Source: Nonomuraea turkmeniaca
GTDB taxonomy: Bacteria > Actinomycetota > Actinomycetes > Streptosporangiales > Streptosporangiaceae
Length of the DNA: 64,000 nucleotides
Direction of reading: 5' to 3'
Assembly: GCF_005889735.1 (NCBI RefSeq)
Contig: NZ_VCKY01000008.1
Location: 1-64,000, forward strand
Positions within the stretch are counted from its first letter, which is position 1, and each line of letters begins with the position of its first letter. A program made the translations under genes and the position numbers. The notes under the pieces are model-generated. The model made no database searches. It was not told the origin of the DNA and saw only the letters and a list, made by a program, of their open reading frames with translations. Positions 1-8,938 of the stretch are shown one piece after another.

Positions 1-1152
1 GTTCCCGGGGAGGGGGGCGAGCGGGTTGCGAACGGCCTCGTACACGGCGATCGTCCGCGCCGTGACCGTGCTCAGGTCGGTGTCCGACGTGCCCGAGTCC
101 GGCACCATGTCCGGGGTGGGCGTGACGGCGCCTGCGTCCGGACCGGTCGCGAGGAGGTCGGTGATCGCCGCGGCCAGCCGGTCAGGGGCGCCAGGGGGGA
201 CCGCCCACGGGGAGCCCTCGAACAGCTCGGCCAGCCCGCCCGCGGTGGTCGCGATCACCGGTACGCCGAAGGCGCGGGCCAGGTTGGCCACCCCGCTCTG
301 CTCGGCGTCGCGGTAGGGCAGGACGACGGCCTCCGCCGCGGCGAACCAGGCCGCGATGTCGCCGTCCGGCACGTACCCGGTGAACACCAGCCGGTCGCGC
401 AGCCCGTGCCGGCGCGCCAGGCGGCGCACCATCGCCTGGTGCAGGTGGTCGCGTGCCTCGAACACCCGGAACGGGCCGTGCCGCCGACGTACCGCGCCGG
501 CGACCACGACCCGCACCGCGCCCAGCGTCGCGGGCGGCAGCGCCGCCATTGCGCGCACCAGGTCGTCGAGCCCCTTGCTGACGTGGATGTGGCCGAAGGC
601 CAGAAGCACGCGGGCGTCGCCCAGCCCGAAGCGGGCCCGCAGGCCGGCGGCGGTGCCGGTCGCGGGCGGCGGCGGTGCGGAGAAGTGCGGGACCACCGTG
701 GCGTTGTCATCCAACCCGAGGGCGCCGAGGGTGTCCCGCGCGGCCCGCGTGTGCACGATGAGCCGGTCGCAGCCCCGCGCGATGTGCCGATACAGCGCCC
801 TCCCGGGCCCACGCAGCAGCGCCGTGTCGCGGGTGACCTCGTGCAGCGTGGCCACCACCGGGACCCCGGGGCCGGCCAGCCAGCGCGCCACGGCCAGGGT
901 GCGGACGCCGAAGGCGGGCACCGCGAACTGCACGTGCACCACGTCCGGCCGGAACCGGGCCACGGCCGCGCGCAGCGGCGCCACCCCTCCGCCCAGCGTG
1001 CCGATGACCTCCTCGGGCGCGTCGGGATGCGGGCGGGCGGCGACCACCGCGACCTCGTGGCCGCGGTCGCGCACGGCGCGGGCGAGCACGTGGGTGTAGG
1101 TCCCGATGCCGTCGCGGGCCGGCGGGTAAGGGCTGACGTAGAGGATCCTCAC
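1..1152 (-). CDS. GT4 glycosyltransferase, C-terminus missing at window edge
   Basis: This is a GT-B fold glycosyltransferase of family 4 that would transfer a sugar from a nucleotide-sugar donor during exopolysaccharide or glycolipid assembly. The frame is open from a GTG at 1152 to the left edge (384 codons, no stop). The N-terminus MRILYVSPYPPARDGIG is the typical GT4 Rossmann start with a glycine-rich loop. The C-terminal half carries the donor-site segment AEQSGVANLARAFGVPVIAT, which matches the E-x7-E-like region of GT4. The GTG overlaps the TGA of the upstream gene by 4 nt (GTGA), so translation is coupled. Substrate is unknown. Confidence 0.85.
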   Translation of the reverse strand, partial: MRILYVSPYPPARDGIGTYTHVLARAVRDRGHEVAVVAARPHPDAPEEVIGTLGGGVAPLRAAVARFRPDVVHVQFAVPAFGVRTLAVARWLAGPGVPVVATLHEVTRDTALLRGPGRALYRHIARGCDRLIVHTRAARDTLGALGLDDNATVVPHFSAPPPPATGTAAGLRARFGLGDARVLLAFGHIHVSKGLDDLVRAMAALPPATLGAVRVVVAGAVRRRHGPFRVFEARDHLHQAMVRRLARRHGLRDRLVFTGYVPDGDIAAWFAAAEAVVLPYRDAEQSGVANLARAFGVPVIATTAGGLAELFEGSPWAVPPGAPDRLAAAITDLLATGPDAGAVTPTPDMVPDSGTSDTDLSTVTARTIAVYEAVRNPLAPLPGN

Positions 1153-2276
1153 GGCAACATCGCCTTCACCACGTAGAAGGCGATCGAATCCAGGGCGTAC
1201 TCGCCGACCCACGGCTCCGCCCGCGCGTCGTCCGCGGGCCCGTCGAGGGCGTCGGCCAGGGCTCCGGCGAACGCGTCCAGCGTGTGGTCGCAGACGATCC
1301 CCCGTCGGCTGCGCCGCACCAGGTGCTGGGCCAGGTTGTCCCTGGCCGAGGTGGTCACCACCGGCACGCCGCAGGCGATCGCCTCCAGCACGGCGATGCC
1401 GAACCCCTCCCTCGTGGACGGGAAGGCGAACACCCGGCCCGCCTTGACCAGCGAGTACACATCCTTCTGCTCGCTGACGTCGTGCCGGAACTCCACGGCG
1501 TGCGCGATGCCGAGCCGTTCGGCCTCCTCGAGCAGCGTGTCGCGTTCCGGGCCGTCACCGATGATCCGGCAGGTGACCGCGCGGCCGCGCTCCCGCAGCC
1601 GGGCGATCGCGGCGAGCAGCAGGTCCAGGCCCTTGTGCCGCATCAGCCTGCTCACCACGACCAGGTCGGTGCGCTGCTCGTGCGGCGTGGCCTGGTTCAC
1701 CCCGTCGAGGTCGACCCCGTTGGGTGCGATCGTGATGGGGGCCCGCTCGCCGAGCTCGGCCCGCAGCCGGCGGGCCGTCTCGGGGGAGACGGCGATGATG
1801 CGATCGGGCGCCCGCATCGCCAGCCGCTCGATCCACCACGCCGGCCGCCAGCCGGCGCGCATGCTGTCGCGCCAGTACTCCGGGCCCCACACCTCGTGCC
1901 AGGTCGCGATCAGCGGTTTGCGGCGCAGTGTGGCGACCAGGCGCAGCGGCAGCAGGTGCAGGAACGGGATCTGGTCGACGTTGAGCACGTCGAACCGATG
2001 CCGCAGCAGCCGGAGGCAGGCCACCGCGAAGACCAGCGCCTGCCAGGTCGAGCGGACACCGTGCCGGTACATCGGCAGCAGCGGGGAGATCGCGTGGAAC
2101 GTGACGCCACCCTCGGTGCGCACCCGGGGACCGTGCCACCAGCGCATGGTGAACACGTGGAGGTCGGCGTGCGGCGTGAGGTGCGCGTACAACTCGTGGT
2201 AGCGGATCTCCCTGCCGCCGAAGCTGTACGGGTGGATGGCATCGGTGACCAGCGCCACCACGGGCCGTCTGGGCAC
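1149..2276 (-). CDS. GT4 family glycosyltransferase
   Basis: A 375-aa glycosyltransferase with two Rossmann halves. The N-terminal acceptor domain begins VVALVTDAIHPYSFGGRE with the GG loop. The C-terminal donor domain has IAPNGVDL, a VVVSRLMRHKGLDLLL strand-helix, and STREGFGIAVLEAIACGVP, which holds the E-x7-E nucleotide-sugar motif. It starts at GTG 2276, four bases after the stop of the small exported protein, and ends inside the start codon of the next GT4, so the three form one minus-strand operon. The context (two GTs, a surface protein and a GH16 enzyme) suggests extracellular polysaccharide synthesis. Acceptor and donor cannot be told from sequence. Confidence 0.9.
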   Translation of the reverse strand: MPRRPVVALVTDAIHPYSFGGREIRYHELYAHLTPHADLHVFTMRWWHGPRVRTEGGVTFHAISPLLPMYRHGVRSTWQALVFAVACLRLLRHRFDVLNVDQIPFLHLLPLRLVATLRRKPLIATWHEVWGPEYWRDSMRAGWRPAWWIERLAMRAPDRIIAVSPETARRLRAELGERAPITIAPNGVDLDGVNQATPHEQRTDLVVVSRLMRHKGLDLLLAAIARLRERGRAVTCRIIGDGPERDTLLEEAERLGIAHAVEFRHDVSEQKDVYSLVKAGRVFAFPSTREGFGIAVLEAIACGVPVVTTSARDNLAQHLVRRSRRGIVCDHTLDAFAGALADALDGPADDARAEPWVGEYALDSIAFYVVKAMLP

Positions 2277-2280
2277 GCGC

Positions 2281-2745
2281 CTACCCCTCGTCGATGTCCG
2301 CGGAGCAGGTGGCGCGGAACGCGATGGCCTCGCCGCCTTCCAGCAGGACCCCGAGGGTGATCGGGCCGGGCTCGCACAGCGCCTTCGTGGGCGGCGTGAT
2401 CGTCACCGGCTGCCCGTCGGCCAGGGTCACCCGCCCGCCGGCGACGGTCCGGGTCCTGCCGGACTCGGTCAGGCGTACCGACCAGCCGTACTCGCGCTGC
2501 CGCCCGGTGACGTTGCGGATGGTGAAGGAGGGCGGGGCCAGGAAGGACGTGGCGGGCATCCGGGCCGGCAGCGCCTGGGGCGCGGCGAACGCCAGCTCGG
2601 TGTACCCGGCGGGCGCGCCGGCCAGCCCGGCCGTGCGGAGCAGGTGGCCCCCCTGCTCGGTCTGCGCGCCCAGCGCGGCCACGACGACCGCGCCGAGCAG
2701 GGCGGCAGTCGCTGAAGAGGTGAAACGGGGAAATAATCGCGTCAT
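2281..2745 (-). CDS. Small exported/membrane-anchored protein, DUF1616-like
   Basis: A 154-aa protein with an N-terminal hydrophobic segment (about residues 9-27) that should act as signal peptide or anchor, followed by a short beta-rich domain. The segment FTIRNVTGRQREYGWSVRL and the later VTLADGQPVTI resemble the extracytoplasmic part of DUF1616 proteins common in actinobacterial polysaccharide loci; that assignment is from memory and weak. The ATG at 2745 directly follows an in-frame TAA and has no clear ribosome binding site, so the message may be leaderless or the start may lie further in. It is the first gene of the operon with the two GT4 enzymes. Confidence 0.6.
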   Translation of the reverse strand: MTRLFPRFTSSATAALLGAVVVAALGAQTEQGGHLLRTAGLAGAPAGYTELAFAAPQALPARMPATSFLAPPSFTIRNVTGRQREYGWSVRLTESGRTRTVAGGRVTLADGQPVTITPPTKALCEPGPITLGVLLEGGEAIAFRATCSADIDEG

Positions 2746-2827
2746 TTACGGCGTGACTTCACCATGATGCCAATGGGACGGTTGATCCTAATGTCCCGGA
2801 AGGGGCTGGTGCTCCAAAATGACAGTC

Positions 2828-2858
2828 ACAACGGTACAAACGTTATTAAGGACCGTTC
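2828..2858. promoter_or_regulatory. AT-rich inverted repeat upstream of the glycosyltransferase operon
   Basis: The 159-base gap 2746-2904 is much more AT-rich than its surroundings. It contains the inverted repeat AACGGT (2830-2835) / ACCGTT (2852-2857) around a central AACGTT. It lies about 85-115 nt upstream of the start of the minus-strand operon and just downstream of the GH16 stop. It may be an operator or promoter region for the operon; no factor can be named. Confidence 0.3.
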
Positions 2859-2904
2859 CAATTGGACACTTCGCAATTTCGAGCATTGCGGCGAAAGAGT
2901 GGGC

Positions 2905-3804
2905 TCAGCGCTGGCGGTACACCCGCACCCAGTCGACGACCATCCGCGCCGGGAAGCGCGTCGTGGTGGTCGGGTTTCCCACCCAGCTGCCGCCCACCTG
3001 CAGGTTGAGGATCAGGTAGAAGGGCTTGTCGAACGGCCAGCCGGGATAGCGCGGGTATTGGGCGTACGGCTTGCCGTCCACCCACCAGGTGATGCTCTGG
3101 GGCGTCCAGTCGACGCCGTACACGTGGAATCCGGCGTCCAGCCGCTCCGGCAGCTTGATCTGGCCGCCGCCCTTGCGGCCCTTGGAGTGGGTGTAGGCCC
3201 TGACGAGATGGGTCTCGTGGCCGCGGTTCTCCATGATGTCGATCTCGCCGTACGTCGTGGAGCCGGATCGGCCGGCGTCGCTGCGCTTGAGCCAGAAGGC
3301 CGGCCACAACCCCTTGCCGAGCGGCAGCTTGATCCGCGCGGTGAACCGCCCGTACGCCTGGTCGAAGGTCTTCCTGGTCTCCAGCCGGGCGGAGCTGTAG
3401 TCGCACGGGCCGTACCAGCAGGCCGGCCGGGTTGCGGCCCGCGTCCGTAGGGCGGAGATGACCAGGCGGCCGGAGCCGTCCTGCACCGCGTTCGCAGGGG
3501 TGTAGTAGTGCAGCGCCTTCCGGTTGGACCAGCTCGTGCCGGACAGGGCGGTCCATTTGGCGGCTCGGCCCCGCCCGTTGAACTCGTCGGACCAGCTCAG
3601 TTTCCAGGACGCCTCGGGCAGCGCCAGCGGCGGAGGCTCGATCGACTGTGCGGGCGGCGGCGTCGTCCCCCCGTTCCGAGCCCCGTCCGAAGGCGTCTCA
3701 CCGATGGTGCGGACCCCTGCCGCGCCGGCCGCGACCACGGTGGCGCAGATCGCCGCGGCGAGGATCCAGGTGCGGGAACGGGCCGGGCCGTCAGCCGCCG
3801 TCAT
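2905..3804 (-). CDS. Secreted GH16 family endo-beta-glucanase
   Basis: A 299-aa glycoside hydrolase family 16 enzyme, expected to cut beta-1,3- or mixed-link glucans or related polysaccharides outside the cell. An N-terminal hydrophobic helix (about residues 12-30) after basic residues is a signal peptide or anchor, followed by a Pro/Thr-rich linker. The catalytic domain runs from WKLSWSDEFNG to the C-terminus. The nucleophile/acid-base motif is GEIDIMEN (E-x-D-x-x-E), with the usual WPAFWLK upstream and VYGVDWTPQSITWWVDG downstream. Its position next to two glycosyltransferases suggests processing of an exopolysaccharide made by the locus. Exact substrate is not deducible. Confidence 0.9.
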   Translation of the reverse strand: MTAADGPARSRTWILAAAICATVVAAGAAGVRTIGETPSDGARNGGTTPPPAQSIEPPPLALPEASWKLSWSDEFNGRGRAAKWTALSGTSWSNRKALHYYTPANAVQDGSGRLVISALRTRAATRPACWYGPCDYSSARLETRKTFDQAYGRFTARIKLPLGKGLWPAFWLKRSDAGRSGSTTYGEIDIMENRGHETHLVRAYTHSKGRKGGGQIKLPERLDAGFHVYGVDWTPQSITWWVDGKPYAQYPRYPGWPFDKPFYLILNLQVGGSWVGNPTTTTRFPARMVVDWVRVYRQR

Positions 3805-3910
3805 CGGGCCGGCTGGCGCTCGGACTTCGTTTCGTCGCGCTTCCCATAAATAATGACTTCCGGCGAGGGGCTCCGTCCTGGCCGGGAGAATACCAAAGGG
3901 AGAGGCTGCG

Positions 3911-6466
3911 GTGACCGGAGGTGGCTGGAGGAGCGAGACGGGCGATCCCGACGGTTCGCCCGAGCAGGTGAACGAGCGGCTCTCCCAGCCGTCCCTGCCA
4001 CCGAACGAACGGTTGTCCCAGCCCTCGCTACCGCCGGTCGAACGCTTCTCGCAACCCTCGTCACCGGTCTCTCAACCGTCGCTGGCGTCATTACCGTCGT
4101 TACCGTCATTGCCACCTACCACCGAGCTGACCGACCCCGACGTCGGCTACCCGGCGACCGACCCGATGCCTCCGGGCCGGCAGAAGCGCTTCCGTTCGCT
4201 GCTGATCGGCGGCGCGTCCGTCACGTTCGCGATCATCGTGGCGGCCGGTGTGCTGGTGGCCTCCCGCCAGAGCGACGAGCCGGCGGCCGCGGAGCTGGCC
4301 GGCAACCTGTTCGCGGCGAGTCCGGCCGGCGGCGCCGACGGCCGGCAGCTCGAGCTCAACGGCGTCGCCGCCGTGGGCGCCACGGTGGTGATCGCGGGCG
4401 GCGAGGACGCCGACTCCGGCTACCGGACCGAGTTCTTCCTGTCCAAGGACGCGGGCCGCACCTTCGCCCGCGCCCAGGTGCGGACCGCGAAGGGCGAGCC
4501 GCCCGTCGCCGGCGAAGTCCCCCGCCATCTCGCCGCGGGCCCCGCGAGCTCCGGCGGCTGGGTCGCGCTCGGCGACCGCGTCGGCGGCACGGTCGTCTGG
4601 ACCAGCCCCGACGGCGCGGCCTGGACCCGCCAGCCCGACGCCACCGCCAGCCTCGCCTTCGGCCCGCGCGACCGGGTCGCCGACGTCGCGTGGACCGGAA
4701 ACGGCTTCACCGCCGTGGGACAGACCTCGGACAAGGGCGACTTCACCGACGCCTCCCCGGTGGTGTGGCTGTCCCGCGACGGCCGGAGCTGGGAACGCCG
4801 GGCCGGCTGGCGGCTCCACCCGCCGACCGGCGGCACCCTTGCCCTCACCGACGTGGCCAGCGTCAAGGGAGCCATCGTCGTCCGCGGCGAGAGCTCCAAC
4901 AAGCCATATGACATCACCTGGCGCTCGACCGACGCCGGCAACACCTGGCAGGCGTTCGCCGTCCCTGGCGAGTCGCGCAAGCCGGAGCTGACCTTCGCCG
5001 CGACCGCGACGACCATGCTCGCGGTGCGCCAGAGTGGCTCCCGCGCCACCACCTACACCTCGCCCGACGGCGTGCGCTGGACGACAGCGGCGAGGATCGA
5101 CGTGCCGGGCTTCCGGCGCCTGTTACGGCTGACCGCCACGTCGCATGCCGCGGTCGCCGCGATCGAGACCGACAGCGGGATCCGGCTGGTCCGCAGCACG
5201 GACGGCCGCTCCTGGCAACCCGCCGGCACGACGGCCGGCGGCGCCGAGGTGCGCGACGCCGCCGCGGCCGCGGACAACACCGTCGTGGTGGGCGCCGACG
5301 CGGCCCACGGCGGCACGGGCGCCCTGCTCGCGGTACGCGACAAGGCCGGGAAGGACGTCCCCACCGGCATCCCGAACGCGATCGGGAGCGGCAAGGTCGT
5401 GGACGCGCTCGGCGCGGCCGACGGCCGGGTGGTCGCAGTCGGTGGGGCCAATGGGGAGGCCGCCGTCTGGACCTCCGCGGACGGGGCCACCTGGCGGCCC
5501 GTCCAGGACAAGGAGAAGGCCCTGGCCGGCCAGGGGCGGCAGCGGCTGACCGGCGTCACGCCCGGCTTCGCCGGCTGGCTGGCGGTCGGGTCAAGCGGCC
5601 GGGCGCCCGGCCGTCCCCTGGTCGTCACCTCGGCGGACGGCGAGAGCTGGCGGCGGGCAGACGGCGCGGCGGCGTTCCAGCCGGACGGCACGAACCCGCT
5701 GATCGCCCGCGGCGCCGCCGCCGGCCCGGACGGCTACGTGATCGTGGGTGAGGACGGCTTCGGCGCGGGCACCTGGTGGTCGCCGGACCTCAAGACCTGG
5801 GAGCGCGGCATCCCGGCGGGCGAGGACAACCTCGTCGGCACGCCGGCGACCAGGCGGTGGATGCACTCCGTGACCAGCGGCATGTTCGGCTTCGTCGCCG
5901 CCGGCGGCGTCACCGACCCCAACGCCTACGGCGGCGTCTTCATCCGCCGCCCCACCGTGTGGATCTCGCCGGACGGCCGCAAGTGGTCGCTGGTACGCCT
6001 GCCGATCCCGGCCGGCGTCAACGAGGGCTGGCTGCCCCACATCGCCTCCCACGACGACGTCCTGGTGACCGCCGGTACGGCCGTCACGGGCAACGGCACG
6101 GGCACTGCCGCGTTCGGGTACGCGTCGGTCGACGGCGGCCGGAGCTGGCAGCCGATCTCCCTGCCGGTGGTGGCCGGCGAGCAGTCCAGCGTCACCGCCG
6201 TGGCCGTGACCCCCCGGGGCTTCGTCGTGGCCGGCACCGTGGGCAGGCCCGGCGACGTGGTCATCTGGACCTCGGCGGACGGCCGCTCCTGGAAGCCGGA
6301 GCAGCCGCGCGGCATCGGCATGTCCGGCCCGGGCGACCAGCGGCTGACCGCGTTCACCACGGTGGACGGCGAGCTCGTCGGCGTGGGTTCCACGGCCACC
6401 GGCCAGGGCGACGAGCCGACCGTGTGGCGGCGCCCGCTGTCCTCGGACGAGACCGGCACTCCGTAG
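3911..6466 (+). CDS. Membrane-anchored BNR/Asp-box beta-propeller protein
   Basis: An 851-aa protein starting at GTG 3911 behind the ribosome binding site GGGAGAGG. The N-terminal ~90 residues are cytoplasmic, low-complexity and contain the repeat NERLSQPSLPP twice plus degenerate copies (about residues 20-70). A single membrane helix follows (about 96-118), then a ~730-residue extracytoplasmic region full of SxDGxxW-type Asp-boxes (for example TSPDGAAW, LSRDGRSW, TSADGATW, ISPDGRKW). These mark sialidase-like propeller blades; the number suggests two propellers. No catalytic sialidase residues were recognised. It may bind carbohydrate or protein at the cell surface; function unknown. It ends inside a tandem repeat shared with the convergent kinase gene. 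Confidence 0.75.
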   Translation: MTGGGWRSETGDPDGSPEQVNERLSQPSLPPNERLSQPSLPPVERFSQPSSPVSQPSLASLPSLPSLPPTTELTDPDVGYPATDPMPPGRQKRFRSLLIGGASVTFAIIVAAGVLVASRQSDEPAAAELAGNLFAASPAGGADGRQLELNGVAAVGATVVIAGGEDADSGYRTEFFLSKDAGRTFARAQVRTAKGEPPVAGEVPRHLAAGPASSGGWVALGDRVGGTVVWTSPDGAAWTRQPDATASLAFGPRDRVADVAWTGNGFTAVGQTSDKGDFTDASPVVWLSRDGRSWERRAGWRLHPPTGGTLALTDVASVKGAIVVRGESSNKPYDITWRSTDAGNTWQAFAVPGESRKPELTFAATATTMLAVRQSGSRATTYTSPDGVRWTTAARIDVPGFRRLLRLTATSHAAVAAIETDSGIRLVRSTDGRSWQPAGTTAGGAEVRDAAAAADNTVVVGADAAHGGTGALLAVRDKAGKDVPTGIPNAIGSGKVVDALGAADGRVVAVGGANGEAAVWTSADGATWRPVQDKEKALAGQGRQRLTGVTPGFAGWLAVGSSGRAPGRPLVVTSADGESWRRADGAAAFQPDGTNPLIARGAAAGPDGYVIVGEDGFGAGTWWSPDLKTWERGIPAGEDNLVGTPATRRWMHSVTSGMFGFVAAGGVTDPNAYGGVFIRRPTVWISPDGRKWSLVRLPIPAGVNEGWLPHIASHDDVLVTAGTAVTGNGTGTAAFGYASVDGGRSWQPISLPVVAGEQSSVTAVAVTPRGFVVAGTVGRPGDVVIWTSADGRSWKPEQPRGIGMSGPGDQRLTAFTTVDGELVGVGSTATGQGDEPTVWRRPLSSDETGTP

Positions 6467-6570
6467 CGCGTGCCCCGCACTCTCAGCACGGACCGGCACT
6501 CCCTAGCGCGTGCCCGCACTCTCAACACGGGACCGGCACTCTCTAGCGCGTGCCCCACACTCTCAGCGTG
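6451..6570. repeat. Three tandem 40-bp repeats spanning both stop codons of convergent genes
   Basis: Copies at 6451-6490, 6491-6530 and 6531-6570 all follow the pattern GACCGGCACTC-CTAGCGCGTG, with a few substitutions and small offsets. Copy 1 contains the stop codon of the plus-strand propeller gene (6464-6466). Copy 3 contains the stop codon and last codons of the minus-strand kinase (6543-6570). The minus-strand reading of copies 1 and 2 gives degenerate versions of the kinase C-terminus (LRVWGTR), so the array probably arose by duplication of the kinase 3' end. Confidence 0.85.
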
Positions 6571-8753
6571 GCGTCACCGGCGACCCCGGTGATGGTCGTG
6601 CCGTCCCGGCTGAACGCCACCGAGTAGACCCAGTCGGCCGGCCCGTCCAGCTCGCCGGTGCCGCGTCCGCTCGCCACCTCCCACAGCCGTACCTTGCGGT
6701 CATAGCCGCCGCTGGCCAGCGTCTTCCCGTCCGGGCTGAAGGCGACCGCGGAGGCCCAGCCCCGGTGACCGGCGAGCACTGTGCGCTCCTTGCGGGCGGC
6801 GACGTCCCACAGCCGGACGGTGCGGTCGGCGCTCGCGCTCGCCAGGGTCTTCCCGTCCGGACTGAAGGCCACCGAGAAGACCCAGTAGCGGTGGCCGGAG
6901 AGCACGGCGGTGCTCTCGCCGGTCGCCGGATGCCAGAGCCGTACGGTCCGGTCGTGGCCGCCCGTGGCGATCGTGGCGCCGTCCGGGCTGAACGCCACCG
7001 AGTCCACCCAGTCGGTGTGGCCGGCGAGGATCGCGGTGCCGTCGCCGGTCGCGGCGTTCCACAACCGCACGGTCCGGTCGCGGCTGGCGCTGGCCACGGT
7101 CTTGCCGTCCGGGCTGAACGCCACCGACCCGACCCCTCCGGTGTGGCCGGTGAGCGTGCCCCTGCCACGCCCCGAGGGCAGGCTCCACAGCCGTACGGTC
7201 CCGTCGTCGCTCCCCGTCGCGAGCGTCTTGCCGTCCGGGCTGAACGCCACCGCGTGGACGCCCTTGGTGTGGCCGTCGAGCGAGGCGGTGACGCGGCGGG
7301 TGGCGGCGTCCCACAGCCGCACGGCCCCATCGGCGCCGCCGGTCGCGAACGTCTTCCCGTCCGGGCTGTACGCGACGGCGTAGGCCGGGTCCGGGGAGAG
7401 GGTCCGGGTCACCTGCGGCTGGATCACCGGCGTCGTAGGTCCCGGGACGACGGTGGGTCGCGTCACGACCGTGGGCGTCGCCGGGGTGGCCAAGGCGAAG
7501 TAGGCGCCCGTGGCGACGGCCCCGGCGGCCACCAGCCCGAGGGACGCGGTGACCAGGGTGCGCCGTGACCTGAGACCGCCGCGGACGCGCGGACCGGCCA
7601 GCGATTCGGTGGCCGGGACCATCCCCGCGTCAGGGAGCGGCACCCCGGCCGAGACCAGGGACGGACCCGAAAGCGAGGGAGGACCGGACCGCGACAACGG
7701 ACCCGACGGGGATGGCGGACCCGACGGGGATGGCGGACCCGACGGGGATGGCGGACCCGACGGGGATGGCGGAGCCCACTGCCACGACGGACTCGACTGC
7801 GAGGACAAGCCCGGCGGCGAGGACGACCCCGCGAGGGACGGTGCGCCCGTCTGGGACGCGGCACCCTCGCCACCGTCCTCCTGCGGCCGCGTCCCGACCG
7901 GGAAGAGGGATTCCTGGCCCGTCGCCTCCCGCGCGGGATGGGGGACGCCGTGGCCGAGCAGGTTGAACAGCAGGTCGGTTGCCGACGGCCGGGCCGCGGG
8001 ACTCTTGTCCAGGCACGCCACCACCAGTGACCGCACCGGCTCGGTGAGCCCGGTGAGATCCGGCTCCTCGTTGAGTATGCGCTGGAAGATGGCCGGGATG
8101 CTGTCGTTCCCGAACGGCGGCCGCCCGCTCGCCGCGTAGGCCATGGTGGCGGCCCAGCTGAACATGTCCGACGCCGCCGTCACCACGCCGGCGCTGAACT
8201 GCTCCGGCGCCATGTAAGCAGGCGTTCCGAGGATCTCGCTGCTCTCGGCGACCGTGGAGTCCAGGGCCCGCGCCAGCCCGAAGTCGATCACCCGGGGCCC
8301 GTCAGGACCGCAGACGACGTTGCTGGGCTTGAAGTCGCGGTGCACGATGCCGGCCTGGTGGATGGCGACCAGCGCGGTGACGGTGGCGACCGCCAGCCGC
8401 TCCAGCGCGTCAGGGTCGCGGACCCCCTGCGTGGTGATGAGCCGGCTCAGCGAGATGCCCTCGACGTACTGGCTGACCACGTACGGCTGGTCCCCGCTGG
8501 TGTCGGCGTCCAGCACCCGGGCCGTGCAGAACTGCCGTACCTGCCGGGTCGCGGCGATCTCCTGGAGGAACCGCTCGCGGGCCTCGGGTTCCTCCGACAG
8601 CCGGGCGTGCAGCACCTTGATCGCGACGACCTGGCCCTCGGGTGACTCTCCGACGTACACGGTGCCCTGGCCGCCCGCGCCCAGATAGCCCGTCAGCCGG
8701 TAAGGACCCACCTGGCGCGGGTCGGTCGGCCGCAGAGGACTGAAACTGGGCAC
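6543..8753 (-). CDS. pkwA: Transmembrane Ser/Thr protein kinase with C-terminal WD40 propeller (PkwA-like)
   Basis: A ~736-aa PknB-type kinase fused to WD40 repeats, the arrangement known from Thermomonospora PkwA. The kinase domain (about residues 15-275) has GYLGAGGQGTVY, the lysine in VVAIKVL, the catalytic loop HRDFKPSN, DFG and the APE motif (YMAPEQF). A Ser/Pro-Gly linker includes four 18-bp repeats. One membrane helix lies at about 400-420, and seven WD40 units (VAFSPDGKT...RTVRLW) fill about 450-736. I chose GTG 8753 because GGGGAAGG precedes it by 5 nt; a TTG at 8768 is also possible. The WD40 part should be extracytoplasmic and may sense or scaffold partners. Confidence 0.92.
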   Translation of the reverse strand: MPSFSPLRPTDPRQVGPYRLTGYLGAGGQGTVYVGESPEGQVVAIKVLHARLSEEPEARERFLQEIAATRQVRQFCTARVLDADTSGDQPYVVSQYVEGISLSRLITTQGVRDPDALERLAVATVTALVAIHQAGIVHRDFKPSNVVCGPDGPRVIDFGLARALDSTVAESSEILGTPAYMAPEQFSAGVVTAASDMFSWAATMAYAASGRPPFGNDSIPAIFQRILNEEPDLTGLTEPVRSLVVACLDKSPAARPSATDLLFNLLGHGVPHPAREATGQESLFPVGTRPQEDGGEGAASQTGAPSLAGSSSPPGLSSQSSPSWQWAPPSPSGPPSPSGPPSPSGPPSPSGPLSRSGPPSLSGPSLVSAGVPLPDAGMVPATESLAGPRVRGGLRSRRTLVTASLGLVAAGAVATGAYFALATPATPTVVTRPTVVPGPTTPVIQPQVTRTLSPDPAYAVAYSPDGKTFATGGADGAVRLWDAATRRVTASLDGHTKGVHAVAFSPDGKTLATGSDDGTVRLWSLPSGRGRGTLTGHTGGVGSVAFSPDGKTVASASRDRTVRLWNAATGDGTAILAGHTDWVDSVAFSPDGATIATGGHDRTVRLWHPATGESTAVLSGHRYWVFSVAFSPDGKTLASASADRTVRLWDVAARKERTVLAGHRGWASAVAFSPDGKTLASGGYDRKVRLWEVASGRGTGELDGPADWVYSVAFSRDGTTITGVAGDATLRVWGTR
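7705..7776. repeat. Four tandem 18-bp repeats in the kinase linker
   Basis: The unit GACGGGGATGGCGGACCC occurs four times in a row (last copy one mismatch). On the minus strand it encodes repeated GPPSPS hexapeptides in the juxtamembrane linker of the WD40 kinase. Perfect copies in frame point to recent slippage or recombination, so linker length is probably variable between strains. Confidence 0.9.
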
Positions 8754-8938
8754 ACGTACCTTCCCCAAGAAGGATGCTCAGCAGAACGATGGCTTACGGA
8801 CGCTTATGCACGAAATGCAGCGCTAAAAGCCTACTCTCATGAGGCGCGCATCCGGCCTATCCGGCGGGGCGGTTGGCGAGGAGGTGGGCCTGCGGGATGC
8901 CCCGCTGGGGATCGACACGCGCGGCAGCCGCAGGAACG

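Noticed and set aside
406-1176. Long plus-strand open frame opposite the first glycosyltransferase
   Set aside because: Its translation is low-complexity Arg/Gly/Pro/His-rich, typical of the antisense of GC-rich genes, while the minus strand encodes a clear GT4 protein.
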